From assembly GCF_021730395.1 (NCBI RefSeq), contig NC_069371.1, forward strand, positions 73,872,001 through 73,936,000: a stretch of DNA of 64,000 nt, in the 5' to 3' direction. A model generated the notes under the pieces. That model worked only from the letters and a program-made list of their open reading frames with translations, had not been told where the DNA came from and searched no databases. Source of the stretch: Mercenaria mercenaria. Lineage: Eukaryota; Mollusca; Bivalvia; Venerida; Veneridae. Both the position numbers and the translations under genes were made by a program. This document shows, piece by piece, positions 13,601-23,475 of this stretch (position 1 is its first letter; every line of letters begins with the position of its first letter).

Positions 13601-16600
13601 TCTTATTTGTCGAGTTTAATAATTCCATGAATTTAAAAACACTTGGATTTTCAGAGAAATATTTACTAATATATTTTTTGCGCAGTTCTGCATAACAGCT
13701 ACACTTTAGAATGAAGTGGAACTCGTCTTCCAAATCATTAAGGTCACAAAAAACACATTTTCTTTCCTGTCTCGGTATGGGGTTTGCAGAATGTCTGGCT
13801 TTTTCAATCATTAAGTCATGAGAACTCAGTCTTATTTTAAGAATAGCCCTTCTATAGTTTATATTATTCAAAATTTTCAGATAATCTGACATTTCAAACA
13901 CCTGTTTTAACTCTTTGTACATATGTAACGATGGGTGGAAGTTCATATTTTCTCTCCATTCATTTATGAATGTGTCTTTTAGTCGTTGCCTTAATACTGG
14001 TATAAACTGGTCCATGTTCACTGAACTGGGGAAAATCCAAACGTCACCAAATCCTATTTCGTTCAACATATTTCTCACTTTTAGAGACCAATTATCAATT
14101 CCTCTGTTCGTTAAATCTAACTGGCGTAACAGAATATTTGTCAATATACAATTTTCTCTTCTTTGGTGTATTTTTAAAAAGTATTTAATAATTCTTATTT
14201 TGCGTTCAACGATTAACGGCACACGGCCAGATTCTCCATACAAACGTAGGTTGCTAGTTGACATTTTAGCATTAAAAGTCCACTTCAAAAACTTTCTGTG
14301 TACGCGTTCTATACATTCAGCGTTTGAGAAACCCCAGATTTCGCTTGGGTATGATAGAATTGAAGATACATACGCGTCAAACAGATTAAACATGATTTCT
14401 GTCGGAACAGTTATATCTTTTATAATTGAGTAGAGCGATCCTATTGCTTTTAAGCCTTTTCCCGCCAGTGTACTAATCGCTGTTCGAAATGAGCCACCGG
14501 ATGTCAAAACCAATCCGAGATAGTTAAAATGGTCAACAATTTCTATTTCTATTCCATCGTAGGTCCATTTCTCTGAATTTCTCAAGGCGCCCCCTTTTCT
14601 AAAGACCATTATTTTAGTTTTTTCGACATTTACAGTTAAGCTCCATTTATCACAGTACCGTTTTAAGTTGTCCATTGATTGCTGTAATCCCGTAATTGTA
14701 TCAGAGAATATAACAGCGTCGTCGGCAAACAATATTAGATACAGAGATAACTGATCTAGATTTATACCTGAATTAAGGTTTTCTTGCAAGCTAGTTTCTA
14801 GATCATTGATGAATAAAGAAAATAGAAATGGCGAACATATTTCTCCTTGAAATAATCCAATATCGTACTCGAAAAAATCCGACAAGTTATTAAATTGTCT
14901 AACACATGATTTTACATTTTGATACAGGGAGCGTATGATTTGTAACAATTTGCCATCTATTCCATTCTTTATCATTTTTATCCACAAGGAGGATCTGTCA
15001 ATGAGATCATAAGCTTTCTTGAGGTCCAGAAATAAGCAGTAAAGTCTCTGTTTATTCCTTAAATGATGCTGAATAATGTCATTAAGAACGAAAATTGCAT
15101 CTGTAGTACCAAAATTTGATTTGAAACCAAATTGAGCGTCTGTTATAACATCATTCTGTTCTGACCATTTTTTCAGTCTGTTGTTTATTACTGACATGAA
15201 CAGTTTTGAAAAGCAACTTACAAGGGTTATTCCCCTGTAGTTACCAGGTTCATTCTTCGCTCCTTTCTTGAATATCGGTATAATTATTCCATTCGCCCAT
15301 TGTTCAGGAAAAGTAGCGCTTTGTAATATTTTATTAAATAATTTTTCAATAGGCGTTATTATCAGCTCTAAAGACTCAATAAAATATTCAGGTAATAAAC
15401 AGTCACTTCCAGGCGCTTTATTCCGGTTTAATTTCTTCGACGCCGCACGAATTTCTTCAACGGTAATCGGCAAATCTAGTTCTTCAAATGTTGTGCTAGT
15501 ATTTCCGTTTTCCTGGTTTTCATCAAATGATCGTATTGTTTCAATGAATTCTTCGTTTCTCGAGTTACTTGTTGCTGACGCTAATCCTTTGAAATGATCG
15601 TAAAACTCATTTAAAGATATATCACTGTCCTCTGACTTTTTCTTACATTTGAAATGATTCCAGAACTCTCTGGGTCTATATTTTCTGAGCCTATTCATCT
15701 CTGAACACCTTTTTATATCAAATATATGCTTGCTTTTCCTAACACAGTACCTGTAGTCCTTTTTCCTTTCAATTAATATTAATCTATTTTGATCGTTTCG
15801 ATTACAAATAAATTGTTGCAGCGCATCCTGGTATAAGTTTCTTTTTTGTCTACATTCGTCGTTGTACCATTGTTTGCTATTGATAAGCGGGTTTTGTTTA
15901 AACATAGCCTTATCTTTTAATGTGACTGTCTTTTTAAATAAACGATCTGCTTTCGTTAATATAAAATCGCTAAAAGACTGGACAACTTCATCAATCGACA
16001 GCTCATTACTTTCCATTTGTTCGATTACTGTATTTAATGTATCAATATTGTCTGAAATTGAGCTTAAAAACTCTTGTCTATATTCCTCGTTCCACTTGGA
16101 GTATGAAAAAGTTTTTTCATAATTTTCTACATGCCTGGTATTAGTTTTTAATGAGACGGACACAGTAGCATGATTAGAAAACAAGTTATAATCACTTATG
16201 CGGAAATTACACAAGTAATCAAAATTTGCATATTGAGTCAACACCAAATCAATCTCACTTTCTCCGTTACTCGTAAAACATGTAAATTTTCCGGGATTTT
16301 TATCTAGTCTCCCATTACAAATACACATATTTACTGCTTTACATAAATCTATTAGATTGTCGCCAAATCGGTTTGATCTTTGATCAGGAGACCGCCGCGG
16401 GGGCGGAATGTCATTCAAATTGTCATTCAGATCGTAATCTAGAGTTCGCTCAAACTGTATATAATCCTTCTTTTGACCAACCCTGCTATTAAGGTCGCCT
16501 AAAAGCATTGTTCCGCCGATTTCGGAAAAATAGAGAATTTCATTTTGAAGCTTTTGGAATAAATCAACATTATAAACGTTATGCATTACAGATGTCTCTG

Positions 16601-19364
16601 GGGGTATGTATGCAAAAGCTATATACCATAATGAGTAAATCGGTTTTAAACCAACGGGGTCGTTGAAATACTCTTGTCTTGGTTATCCTTTTGCATAGTT
16701 TGTGTCTACATGTAGTATTTTGTAAATGTCAAATATTTGATAAATAATTATGTCGAACATTGAGATTATATTTATATTTTGTAAATCTAGGCCAATTTGG
16801 AACACCAGGTTTTAGTGCTGCAGGGATATTAGCATTCGCCGCTGCAGTATTTGTCTCTATTTTGGACTCCATCGGTGACTATTACGCCACAGCGAGAGTA
16901 TGCCGCGTACCGCCGCCGCCCTCACACGGAATAAACAGGGGAATACTTGTAGAAGGCATCTGTACATTTATCTCTGGAGCTGTCGGTTGTGGGCATGGTA
17001 CAGCAACTTATGGTGAAACAATTGGTACAATAGGAGTCAGTAAAGTATGTTAAAGTACATTTTTGGTTGATCGTTAATAGAAAATAGACCTGGTATAACG
17101 CATTTGCAGAGACTTATAGAGGTGAATACAACAGTTAGTTTGACCCTGGTTTTAGCTCATTAAGTCCATTTATTTGCAAGTATAAGATACGACAAAGCTT
17201 ATAAATAATGATAACGACTGAGTACTTTGTTTATCATATAGCAACCTATCAGTTTCATTTTCTGTATAAACCATCTGAGCAGAAATGATATATTTGTAAC
17301 TCTAACAGATATTTGATTTATTTCTATAACCAGGTTGCTAGCAGAAAGGTTCTTACGTTTGTTGGTATACTCTACATTGCATTTGGAATTTTTGGTAAAT
17401 TTTCGGCAGTGTTTATAACTATACCCTATCCTGTTCTCGGAGGGGCTTACGTCGTCATGGTAGGAATATTCCTTGGTGTTATGATAAACAGTTTAGAGGT
17501 AAAATATAGTTAAATTATATTCATATTCCTTGGTGTTGTGATAAACAGTTTAGAGGTAAAATATAGTTAAATTATATTCATATTCCTTGGTGTTGTGATA
17601 AACAGTTTAGAGGTAAAATATAGTTAAATTATATTCATATTCCTTGGTGTTATGATAAACAGTTTAGAGGTAAAATATAGTTAAATTATATTCATATTCC
17701 TTGGTGTTATGATAAACAGTTTAGAGGTAAAATATAGTTAAATTATATTCATATTCCTTGGTGTTATGATAAACAGTTTAGAGGTAAAATATAGTTAAAT
17801 TATATTCATATTCCTTGGTGTTATGATAAACAGTTTAGAGGTAAAATATAGTTAAATTATATTCAATCAAACATGTGTTAAGCAGCTAGCCACTGAAGCG
17901 ACACATCTGGCTACTTAAGGAAGATTGCTGCGTAAGACAAGTTAAAATTAGAACAAAACTTTGGAAAGTTAGCTGACTGACTAGCAGCTTGTACAATATA
18001 TCATCGGCACCTTACCATTTCAGAAAATGATATTTAAACAATAAAATTGTAATTCAGATGATTTGTTTTGTTAAATAATTTAGTGTAGGATACTCAGTAT
18101 AATTCAGCAGTATATATGATACTAATTTACAGTTTTTCTTGATTATTTAGCGGCTGATTGTTAAGTATTCTATGAGGAAACGTGTATGCTTGACGCTCAA
18201 GTTTTATCATTTTGTCAGGTAACGTCCATGTCGTCTCCAAGAAATATAGCGATTCTAGGCCTGTCTGTTTGTATGGGATTAGCGGTGCCAACGTGGGCAC
18301 ACAGTGTAGACCAACCAGTAAATACAGGTAACCATTTCATCTATACACCTACGTCACATTTCTAAAATGAAATTCCATTTTAAGTCACTGACTCAGTAAT
18401 AAAGAGGCACTATTTAACACAATTTTCATGATAAAATGCAAGTGTGTGTGTGTGTTCGGGTTTAACGTCTTTTTCAACAATTTTTCAGTCATATAAACGA
18501 CGGAAAATGCAAGTTTATCTTAATGTATCCGGGCCCAATAAATAGCCAACACAGCAGTTATTTATGGTACATAATACTATCTGCGATGTACATATTTGAT
18601 TTTTATCAACATTTTAGGACATGAGAAATTTGATCGACTTTTGTCAATGTTTTTGAAGAATCCAAACATACTTGGAACATTTTTAGCCTGCCTTCTCGAC
18701 AATACAGTCCCAGGTAAAACTTAACATTTCAGTTTGAAGAGCAAGTTTCATTCATCCTTATTATTCATTGCATTCAGGGTTTTCCGCTGTACTATAAGTA
18801 AACGAGATATCGCATCAAAACAAAGTTGAGTATAATTGAAATGTTGTCACTCGCACTGTAGCACGTTAAATACTCTTTAATTTACGCGAAGTACGATTTA
18901 TTACATTGTTGAAAGATTGTAAAGAAAACATCAAATATATATTTCTCACTGATAAGAAATTATCAAATGGGTAAAATTTATTCAATACATTAGATAAAAA
19001 GAAAATTTTGTTTGGTTTTCATGTAAGATAAAACTAATTTTCACTCATGGTTAGCATATCTTACATCTTCAAAGATTTTTTAATCTTACACTAAAACAAA
19101 TAAAGATCCTCTATATCTTACAAAACAATATTTACCACTACATCGTTCATAATATTCTATACAGGGACGCGGAAGGAGAGAGGAATGTTTGGTGAAAGTG
19201 GGGAGGATTCTGTATCTCCCTCGGGCTTGTACAATGAGGGTGAAGAAGTTTACAAGCCTCTGTTTCCGTCTCGTTGGCTGCGTTGGAAAATTATGAAATA
19301 TATTCCGTTTCTACCGTACGAAGGTGCAAAGGAAGAAACATGTACGAACTGGGAACTGAATTAA
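4689..19364 (+). CDS. SLC23-type nucleobase/ascorbate transporter, copy B, complete
   Basis: Twelve exons join in phase to 1857 nt (618 residues plus TAA): 4689-4916, 6869-7026, 7875-7969, 8469-8560, 9477-9658, 10055-10175, 11896-12052, 16791-17044, 17334-17498, 18219-18327, 18618-18713, 19165-19364. All have GT-AG borders; vertebrate SLC23A1/2 are about 600-650 residues. Family segments in order: an acidic N-terminal tail, YGVNEDPPIHVTIACALQH, FGIRLPLFQGAGAEFVIP, LQGSLMLAGAVHAMIGGFG, FKARTDARVNAIYDNPWF, QFGTPGFSAAG followed by SILDSIGDYYATAR, GKFSAVFITIPYPVLGG, FLACLLDNTVPG. Such proteins take up ascorbate or nucleobases with sodium at the plasma membrane. The NAT signature after TM8 is altered here (ETIGTIGVSK in place of [QEP]-N-x-G-x4-T-[RKG]), so the substrate is uncertain. 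The start is the first ATG of the acidic exon 1. Confidence 0.93.
5628..5690 (-). repeat. Short SINE 3'-tail fragment in SLC23 B intron 1
   Basis: The stretch reading ccgtgtttaacgtctcacc and tatagctcatatggtagg matches, in reverse, the 3' tail of the V-SINE-like family seen complete at 1371-1647. Only the tail is present. Confidence 0.4.
6234..6484 (-). repeat. tRNA-derived SINE (V-SINE-like), nearly full length
   Basis: Read on the minus strand it starts GTGGCCGAGTGGTTAAGG near 6475, has a diverged GGTTTCGAG box B, then the same body with GGAGGGCCATCCGGGGTC and AAGTCGCCATACG. It lies in intron 1 of SLC23 copy B, opposite in sense to the gene. Several substitutions and a degraded tail suggest an old copy. 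Confidence 0.7.
8780..8945 (-). repeat. V-SINE-like element, 5'-truncated
   Basis: The sequence ggtttaacgtcgcaccgaaa followed by gcgactttccagcttttatgg is the reverse complement of the SINE tail and body; the tRNA head is absent. It lies in SLC23 copy B intron 4. Confidence 0.65.
9205..9430 (+). repeat. V-SINE-like element, degenerate
   Basis: A diverged forward copy: ttaaattacttgcccct, a weak box B (gttgggtctaaagc), gaaggtcggtggttctactt and tgtccgtccatgcccaat align with the family. It ends about 45 bases before exon 5 of SLC23 copy B. Confidence 0.5.
10354..10430 (+). repeat. Partial duplicate of SLC23 B exon 6 inside intron 6
   Basis: The segment ggtcccattctggtggatgc and the bases after it match exon 6 (ggaccccatctggtggatgc, 10121-10175) with scattered substitutions and no usable frame. 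It is an exon fragment copied into the adjacent intron, not a coding exon. Confidence 0.7.
10859..11316 (+). repeat. tRNA-Asp-like SINE inserted in the minisatellite
   Basis: The head GGCCGGTGGTCTAGTGGTAA and the box B GGATCGAATCCTGG resemble tRNA-Asp (GTC at the anticodon position). The body continues through cccaggaaagacggctttgc, and a cgctatataaatctggta tail is followed by (AAT)n. It is distinct from the V-SINE-like family. The flanking 61-bp repeat units resume on both sides, which marks it as an insertion. It is not called as a functional tRNA because of the long SINE body and tail. Confidence 0.8.
12215..12550 (+). repeat. Tandem duplication of a 165-bp segment
   Basis: Two near-identical copies lie at about 12215-12380 and 12381-12550; each contains tttatcaataaagatctgat, aaacagtaaacacaccggaa and tagctgagctagtagatttc. 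Three diverged units of about 80 bp (acagtgattga...gtactaa) follow to about 12740. All lie in SLC23 B intron 7. Confidence 0.8.
13298..16671 (-). mobile_element. APE-type LINE, 5'-truncated, in SLC23 B intron 7
   Basis: A non-LTR retrotransposon antisense to the host gene. Its 3' end is marked by a (TTATG)n tail on the minus strand (about 13302-13325). Its 5' junction is placed near 16671 because intron sequence resumes there when compared with SLC23 pseudogene C, which has no insertion at the same place. The open frame continues upstream of the first ATG (AYIPPETS) to the junction, so the element lost its 5' end on insertion, as LINEs usually do. No target-site duplication could be fixed by eye. 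Confidence 0.85.
13521..16586 (-). CDS. LINE ORF2: partial AP endonuclease plus reverse transcriptase
   Basis: A single uninterrupted frame of 1021 codons. It holds the C-terminal half of the AP-like endonuclease (LLGDLNSRVG near residue 30, SEIDLVLT near 110, SNHATVSVS near 137). The reverse transcriptase follows (NKAPGSDCLLPEYF, GNYRGITLVSCFSKLF, LFLDLKKAYD, GLFQGEICSPFLFSLFINDL, and the catalytic LILFADDAVIF). The C-terminus has a zinc-knuckle-like CVFCDLNDLEDEFHFILKC. The first half of the endonuclease is missing, so the copy cannot be autonomous. The intact RT frame suggests a fairly recent insertion. The clade is not assigned; a CR1/L2/Jockey-group affinity is a guess from the endonuclease type and the C-terminal knuckle. 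Confidence 0.93.
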   Translation of the reverse strand: MHNVYNVDLFQKLQNEILYFSEIGGTMLLGDLNSRVGQKKDYIQFERTLDYDLNDNLNDIPPPRRSPDQRSNRFGDNLIDLCKAVNMCICNGRLDKNPGKFTCFTSNGESEIDLVLTQYANFDYLCNFRISDYNLFSNHATVSVSLKTNTRHVENYEKTFSYSKWNEEYRQEFLSSISDNIDTLNTVIEQMESNELSIDEVVQSFSDFILTKADRLFKKTVTLKDKAMFKQNPLINSKQWYNDECRQKRNLYQDALQQFICNRNDQNRLILIERKKDYRYCVRKSKHIFDIKRCSEMNRLRKYRPREFWNHFKCKKKSEDSDISLNEFYDHFKGLASATSNSRNEEFIETIRSFDENQENGNTSTTFEELDLPITVEEIRAASKKLNRNKAPGSDCLLPEYFIESLELIITPIEKLFNKILQSATFPEQWANGIIIPIFKKGAKNEPGNYRGITLVSCFSKLFMSVINNRLKKWSEQNDVITDAQFGFKSNFGTTDAIFVLNDIIQHHLRNKQRLYCLFLDLKKAYDLIDRSSLWIKMIKNGIDGKLLQIIRSLYQNVKSCVRQFNNLSDFFEYDIGLFQGEICSPFLFSLFINDLETSLQENLNSGINLDQLSLYLILFADDAVIFSDTITGLQQSMDNLKRYCDKWSLTVNVEKTKIMVFRKGGALRNSEKWTYDGIEIEIVDHFNYLGLVLTSGGSFRTAISTLAGKGLKAIGSLYSIIKDITVPTEIMFNLFDAYVSSILSYPSEIWGFSNAECIERVHRKFLKWTFNAKMSTSNLRLYGESGRVPLIVERKIRIIKYFLKIHQRRENCILTNILLRQLDLTNRGIDNWSLKVRNMLNEIGFGDVWIFPSSVNMDQFIPVLRQRLKDTFINEWRENMNFHPSLHMYKELKQVFEMSDYLKILNNINYRRAILKIRLSSHDLMIEKARHSANPIPRQERKCVFCDLNDLEDEFHFILKCSCYAELRKKYISKYFSENPSVFKFMELLNSTNKNTLTKLALYITKAFKLRQSNVRPDVT
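17468..17866 (+). repeat. 57-bp minisatellite spanning the exon 9 splice donor
   Basis: Seven copies start at 17468, 17525, 17582, 17639, 17696, 17753 and 17810, an exact 57-bp period. Each unit contains the last 31 bases of exon 9 (attccttggtgttatgataa...gag), the donor GAG|GTAAAA, and 26 bases of intron. Copies differ only at one A/G. Only the first donor keeps the transporter frame, because each unit reads into TAA shortly after its donor. Confidence 0.95.
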
Positions 19365-19442
19365 CATTTTGACGACAAGTGAAAATTCGTGTCTTGCTGG
19401 TACCGCGCTAATGACTATCATTATATAAATAATGGAAGTTCA

Positions 19443-19448
19443 AATAAA
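19443..19448 (+). promoter_or_regulatory. Candidate poly(A) signal of SLC23 copy B
   Basis: An AATAAA lies 79 bases after the TAA stop of copy B, at a normal distance for a short 3' untranslated region. Confidence 0.55.
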
Positions 19449-21673
19449 AAGGAAAAACTATCTAGATGTTAGTTGTTTGGTTTAAGGCATTGCTCCGGAA
19501 CATGAGAGTACATGTACATTATAGTGTGTTGGAGGGCCATGATTTACCCTATTTATTCTTGTTTTATTACTCCTTAACATTAGCCAATTTTTATAATTTA
19601 TTCCCCGATAAAATTCACTTCGAGATAATGTTATTATAAATACCTGTTTTTTCTTTCCTTTTCTTTCAGACACGTATTGTGTTTTTATTTCAAAGGGGGC
19701 AGCGCAAAATTTCATGACCTTAATACCGTTAATTATACGCAAGCTAGCTTCAATGAAAAGACATGTATTGTTTATATATTTATGTATTATTTAAAAATGT
19801 GTACGTGGTAGTATGAAACCTTACGAAATTACTGTAAATTGACATTAGCATTACCACCATACAGATTAATTGACAGGTTAGTATTGTCAATTAGAATGTA
19901 AACGCCGGGAAATGTCCTTCTAGGCCAGTGTAATTAGTTTAATGACATGTGTGTTTTTATGAGTGACCAAGTAAAAATTTGTCAATAAACGTGTTTTCGC
20001 AAAACCCCTATAAAACTCCAAGACCAAGGTAAGTGAAAGTATGTAATAAAAATCACACAATGTCAAATACCGGCCATTTAGAAACCCTTATTTAATTTGA
20101 CATATTGCAGATGAGGCAAATCCTTGCAATAAGTGCAATATTCTATGGTGTGGAAAGCCGATGCATAATGTTAATAGTAAAATGCTAATTGACAAAAGGT
20201 TAATGCAAAATGCTTAATACATAATATTGACTCAAACGGTAATTGCCTAATGATAAATGATTATTACTAAGTGTTGATTCAAATACAGACGTTTGATTGT
20301 AGAAGCTCTGAAAGTTACTAGCCTTAAGGAATGTTCATTTGAACATGTGAAATTCTGACATAACAGATAGATCGCAGAAACAGCTCCAGAAATATATGAA
20401 AATAGAAAATATCGCCGCTGATATTTTGAACTTTGGATTATTTATGAGCAAGCTGCAATGAGCCAATAGTTTTAACTATTTAGCTCAACATTACAACTGC
20501 TTTTCACGCAAACATAGCTATGCTTGCCTTTATAGGGTATAACCTTTTTTATTTCGAATGCTGTAAACTTGTCTTTTCCATTCCGTTTTCATTGCATTCC
20601 GTTTGTTATGATGGTGATATCTTCAATCTTATTCAATGATAGAAGCCTGTCTATGTTTCATTACTTTAGTCATATTCATTATGTATTCTGATATATTTTA
20701 TTCAGTATTAACCTATTATCATTCTGAAGTTGAGATTATTTTTAATTCTTCACAAATAGAGTCATGTACCCCACCCAAATCTATTCTATGAAAAGGGTTT
20801 AAAGTACTTCCGCCATCTTGAATTTAGAGTGACCATCATTTGCGGTGTGAAAATATAGTGAACAAAAGCTTTCAAATGCAGCTGTTCCACAGCACAAAAC
20901 AGCTTAGTTTGCAAGACCTGAACTAAAAGTAACTGTATAAAAAGTAAAACTGAAATCTGGAAATAAACAAAGCTGATATTTTACCTGTATTTTCCCAAAT
21001 TTTTGGTTAGATTTATAAATCCTTTCCAAATACTTTATTAAAAATTCATGAATGGCAAAAGTTAGTTCAAAGTTTCAATTAATGCATAGGAGAATTGTCT
21101 TACTGAATAGAACTAAACTTATTACAAAATCTGTTTTCAAATCTGACCTATTCATATGTTAAAACGAAAATACATTTGTACATGTTGCTATTTTCAGCAT
21201 ACATAAAAGTAGTGCAATGTGCGGACAATAATTTTTCTATGTATGGTGTACCAAACAGCCTAAAATTCTAAGACAAGTCTCAGACTTAATGTGAGCAAGA
21301 TTTGGCAACGATCCAAAATTCGTTTCAAGGATTGTGAAAGTATAAGAAAGGTTTAGTTTATTATACTGGAATTTATAGGCATACAGACACTAAAAAGAAA
21401 AATGGCGCGAAAAAAATATGGTAGTCGCATAATGGCGAATACAAATAGTATGCAATTCCGGCATAGAAATGGACTCTAACTTTACATTACTGCGGTGTTG
21501 ACAGCGGAAGCAGCGGTCCAGTACTAAGACTGTCTACGTACGAAACCAAGGATAACGAGTTCTTCATCTGAAAATTACGAACATTGGGATCAGTGTTCAG
21601 TATACACCCGAAAATAATAGACTTGCTATTTGCCGTGTGCATACTTGTTTTCTATTGTCGTTAATATAAATTC

Positions 21674-22020
21674 TAACACGACCAGCTAATAACCTACATA
21701 CATGTAGAGCAAAATCTATCTCGAGTTATTCTGCAATAAACCACTAGCGTGCAATGACGTCATCCGATCCAGGTGCGTAGCACGGTCGTAAAAAGTAGTT
21801 ACAATTTTTCTAACACTGTTGATGCTAGAATGGTGTTAGAATCGAAATGATAAGTTCCCAAGTGTGATTTATCGTAGAATAACCCGAGTTTTTCGTTCTT
21901 ATACGAAACAATATATCACTCAGGCCTACGGACTTTGCGATATATTCTTAAGCATAAGAACTCAAAACTCGGGTTATTCTACGATAAACCACGTTTGGGA
22001 ACTTATTATTTCTTAAGTAG
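21674..22020 (-). repeat. Palindromic MITE, copy 1
   Basis: A segment of about 345 bp contains an inverted repeat: agttcccaagtgtgatttat and cgtagaataacccgag near 21850, then the complementary ctcgggttattctacgataa and acgtttgggaactt near 21966-22012. The whole element, including gatgacgtcattgc and the flanking sequence, recurs in the opposite orientation at 31385-31722. No coding capacity. Confidence 0.8.
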
Positions 22021-23475
22021 ACTTTGAAATATTCGTACACATGCATAATCTCATAAACACTTCTTTAATGTATGTTCTCTGAAATTAACAAATAACTGGC
22101 TCAACTGAGACACCATACTTTAAAGTAAACACTAGGTTCAAAATGCACGGGAGTCTCGTGATAGTATATGCCTCTAATTTCACATGGTTGAAGTGTAAAC
22201 AAATAGTTAAAATTGCTTCGTTTTATTTCTCACGGAAAAGATCGGACGGTTTTTGATACTGGAATAATTATAGAACATAATTATACGCATTTAAAGTTGA
22301 AAGTTGATTGTTTTCTACAAGACGTAAAACTGAAACAAGTAAGCACTTTTACTCTTTTCAGCAATGTCCATCGGGTGAACTTTGACATTGTTTACAAAGT
22401 GAAATCAGTTTTGTGTCATCTTGAAATGCGTTGTTCGGCTGGAACGTATAGTTCCCGGAAAAGTTCTAAAATGGTTTATTTTTGGGATTTTTGTTTTATT
22501 TATAAATTCAATACAATGTGCGATATTTCCAGTTTTTGAAAATGATTGAAACTGAACTTTATTTTAGAAAAAGTTCCGATCTTTCATTAATATTTTGCCA
22601 GCGGATGCTTACAAATTTTAAGTGAAACGGCTTATTGTCCAAGAGTGGTGTGTAAAGCGAAAACTATCATTACACATTGCGTTTATTCTTTAAATGTAAG
22701 GGATCGGTAACAGATTAAGGACAGTGCAACACTATACTAAATGAATATTTCTTATCATGAATAAGGAGACATATATATTTCAGTAAGGAAATATGAGGTA
22801 AAAGAACAATAATATATTTAATTCCTTGAAATAAACATGGCGGCGAAATATTTTAGAAAAACTGTGCACGTGTTTTGCGCATTAGAATGTTTAACGACAT
22901 TTTCTTGAAAAAGTAACGCTCGTGTGCACTATTTTGGCATTTCTTTGAAAAAAATATTTTATAGCAATTTAAGTTGGATGCGATACCAGAATTTTGCACC
23001 AAAAATGTTCACTCATTTTCTTCCAAAGCACTGTGGAGATGGGGTTCAGCGTAGCTTTCATGCTCGCAAGTTTACCTACAGATATATCTTTTCAATTTTT
23101 ATCATATATTTTTGTGTCCTTGCATTTCGAAAGCTGTTTCCAGGATTCTGATTTTTCACATGACCTTCTAATTTCAATTTACGAAAGTACCTTAAGTAAA
23201 AAGTACGAATGACAATTGTATGTCAATATGACGAGTGTGTTCAACAGAGCATAAACAAGTACCCCTTCTGCAAAGTATAACTATCGATCGGGTATTTATT
23301 ATGGCTATGTTATGTATTTAAAGTCTTTTTAACTCAAATCTAAAATGAATTGTTATATGGACATAATGAAACAGAGTTTTCATTTTAATTATCAGGCTAA
23401 TAAATAGGTAGTTTGTTTTCGGTTAACGATCAGACTGATAAATACGAATGTGAATTAAACACGGAAGTAAACAAA

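Larger units (their letters stand above)
19365..23475. other. Intergenic region between SLC23 B and the MSP-HSPA12-HECT gene
   Basis: About 4 kb of AT-rich sequence without a recognisable exon. It holds the palindromic MITE at 21674-22020. The open frames at 22213-22539 and 22924-23212 have no recognisable domain. The 5' untranslated region and promoter of the next gene must lie at its right end, but no core promoter motif was identified. Confidence 0.5.

Noticed and set aside
13915-14433. Plus-strand frame of 172 codons (also 15268-15597 and 15862-16122)
   Set aside because: These are shadows of the LINE reverse transcriptase frame on the opposite strand.
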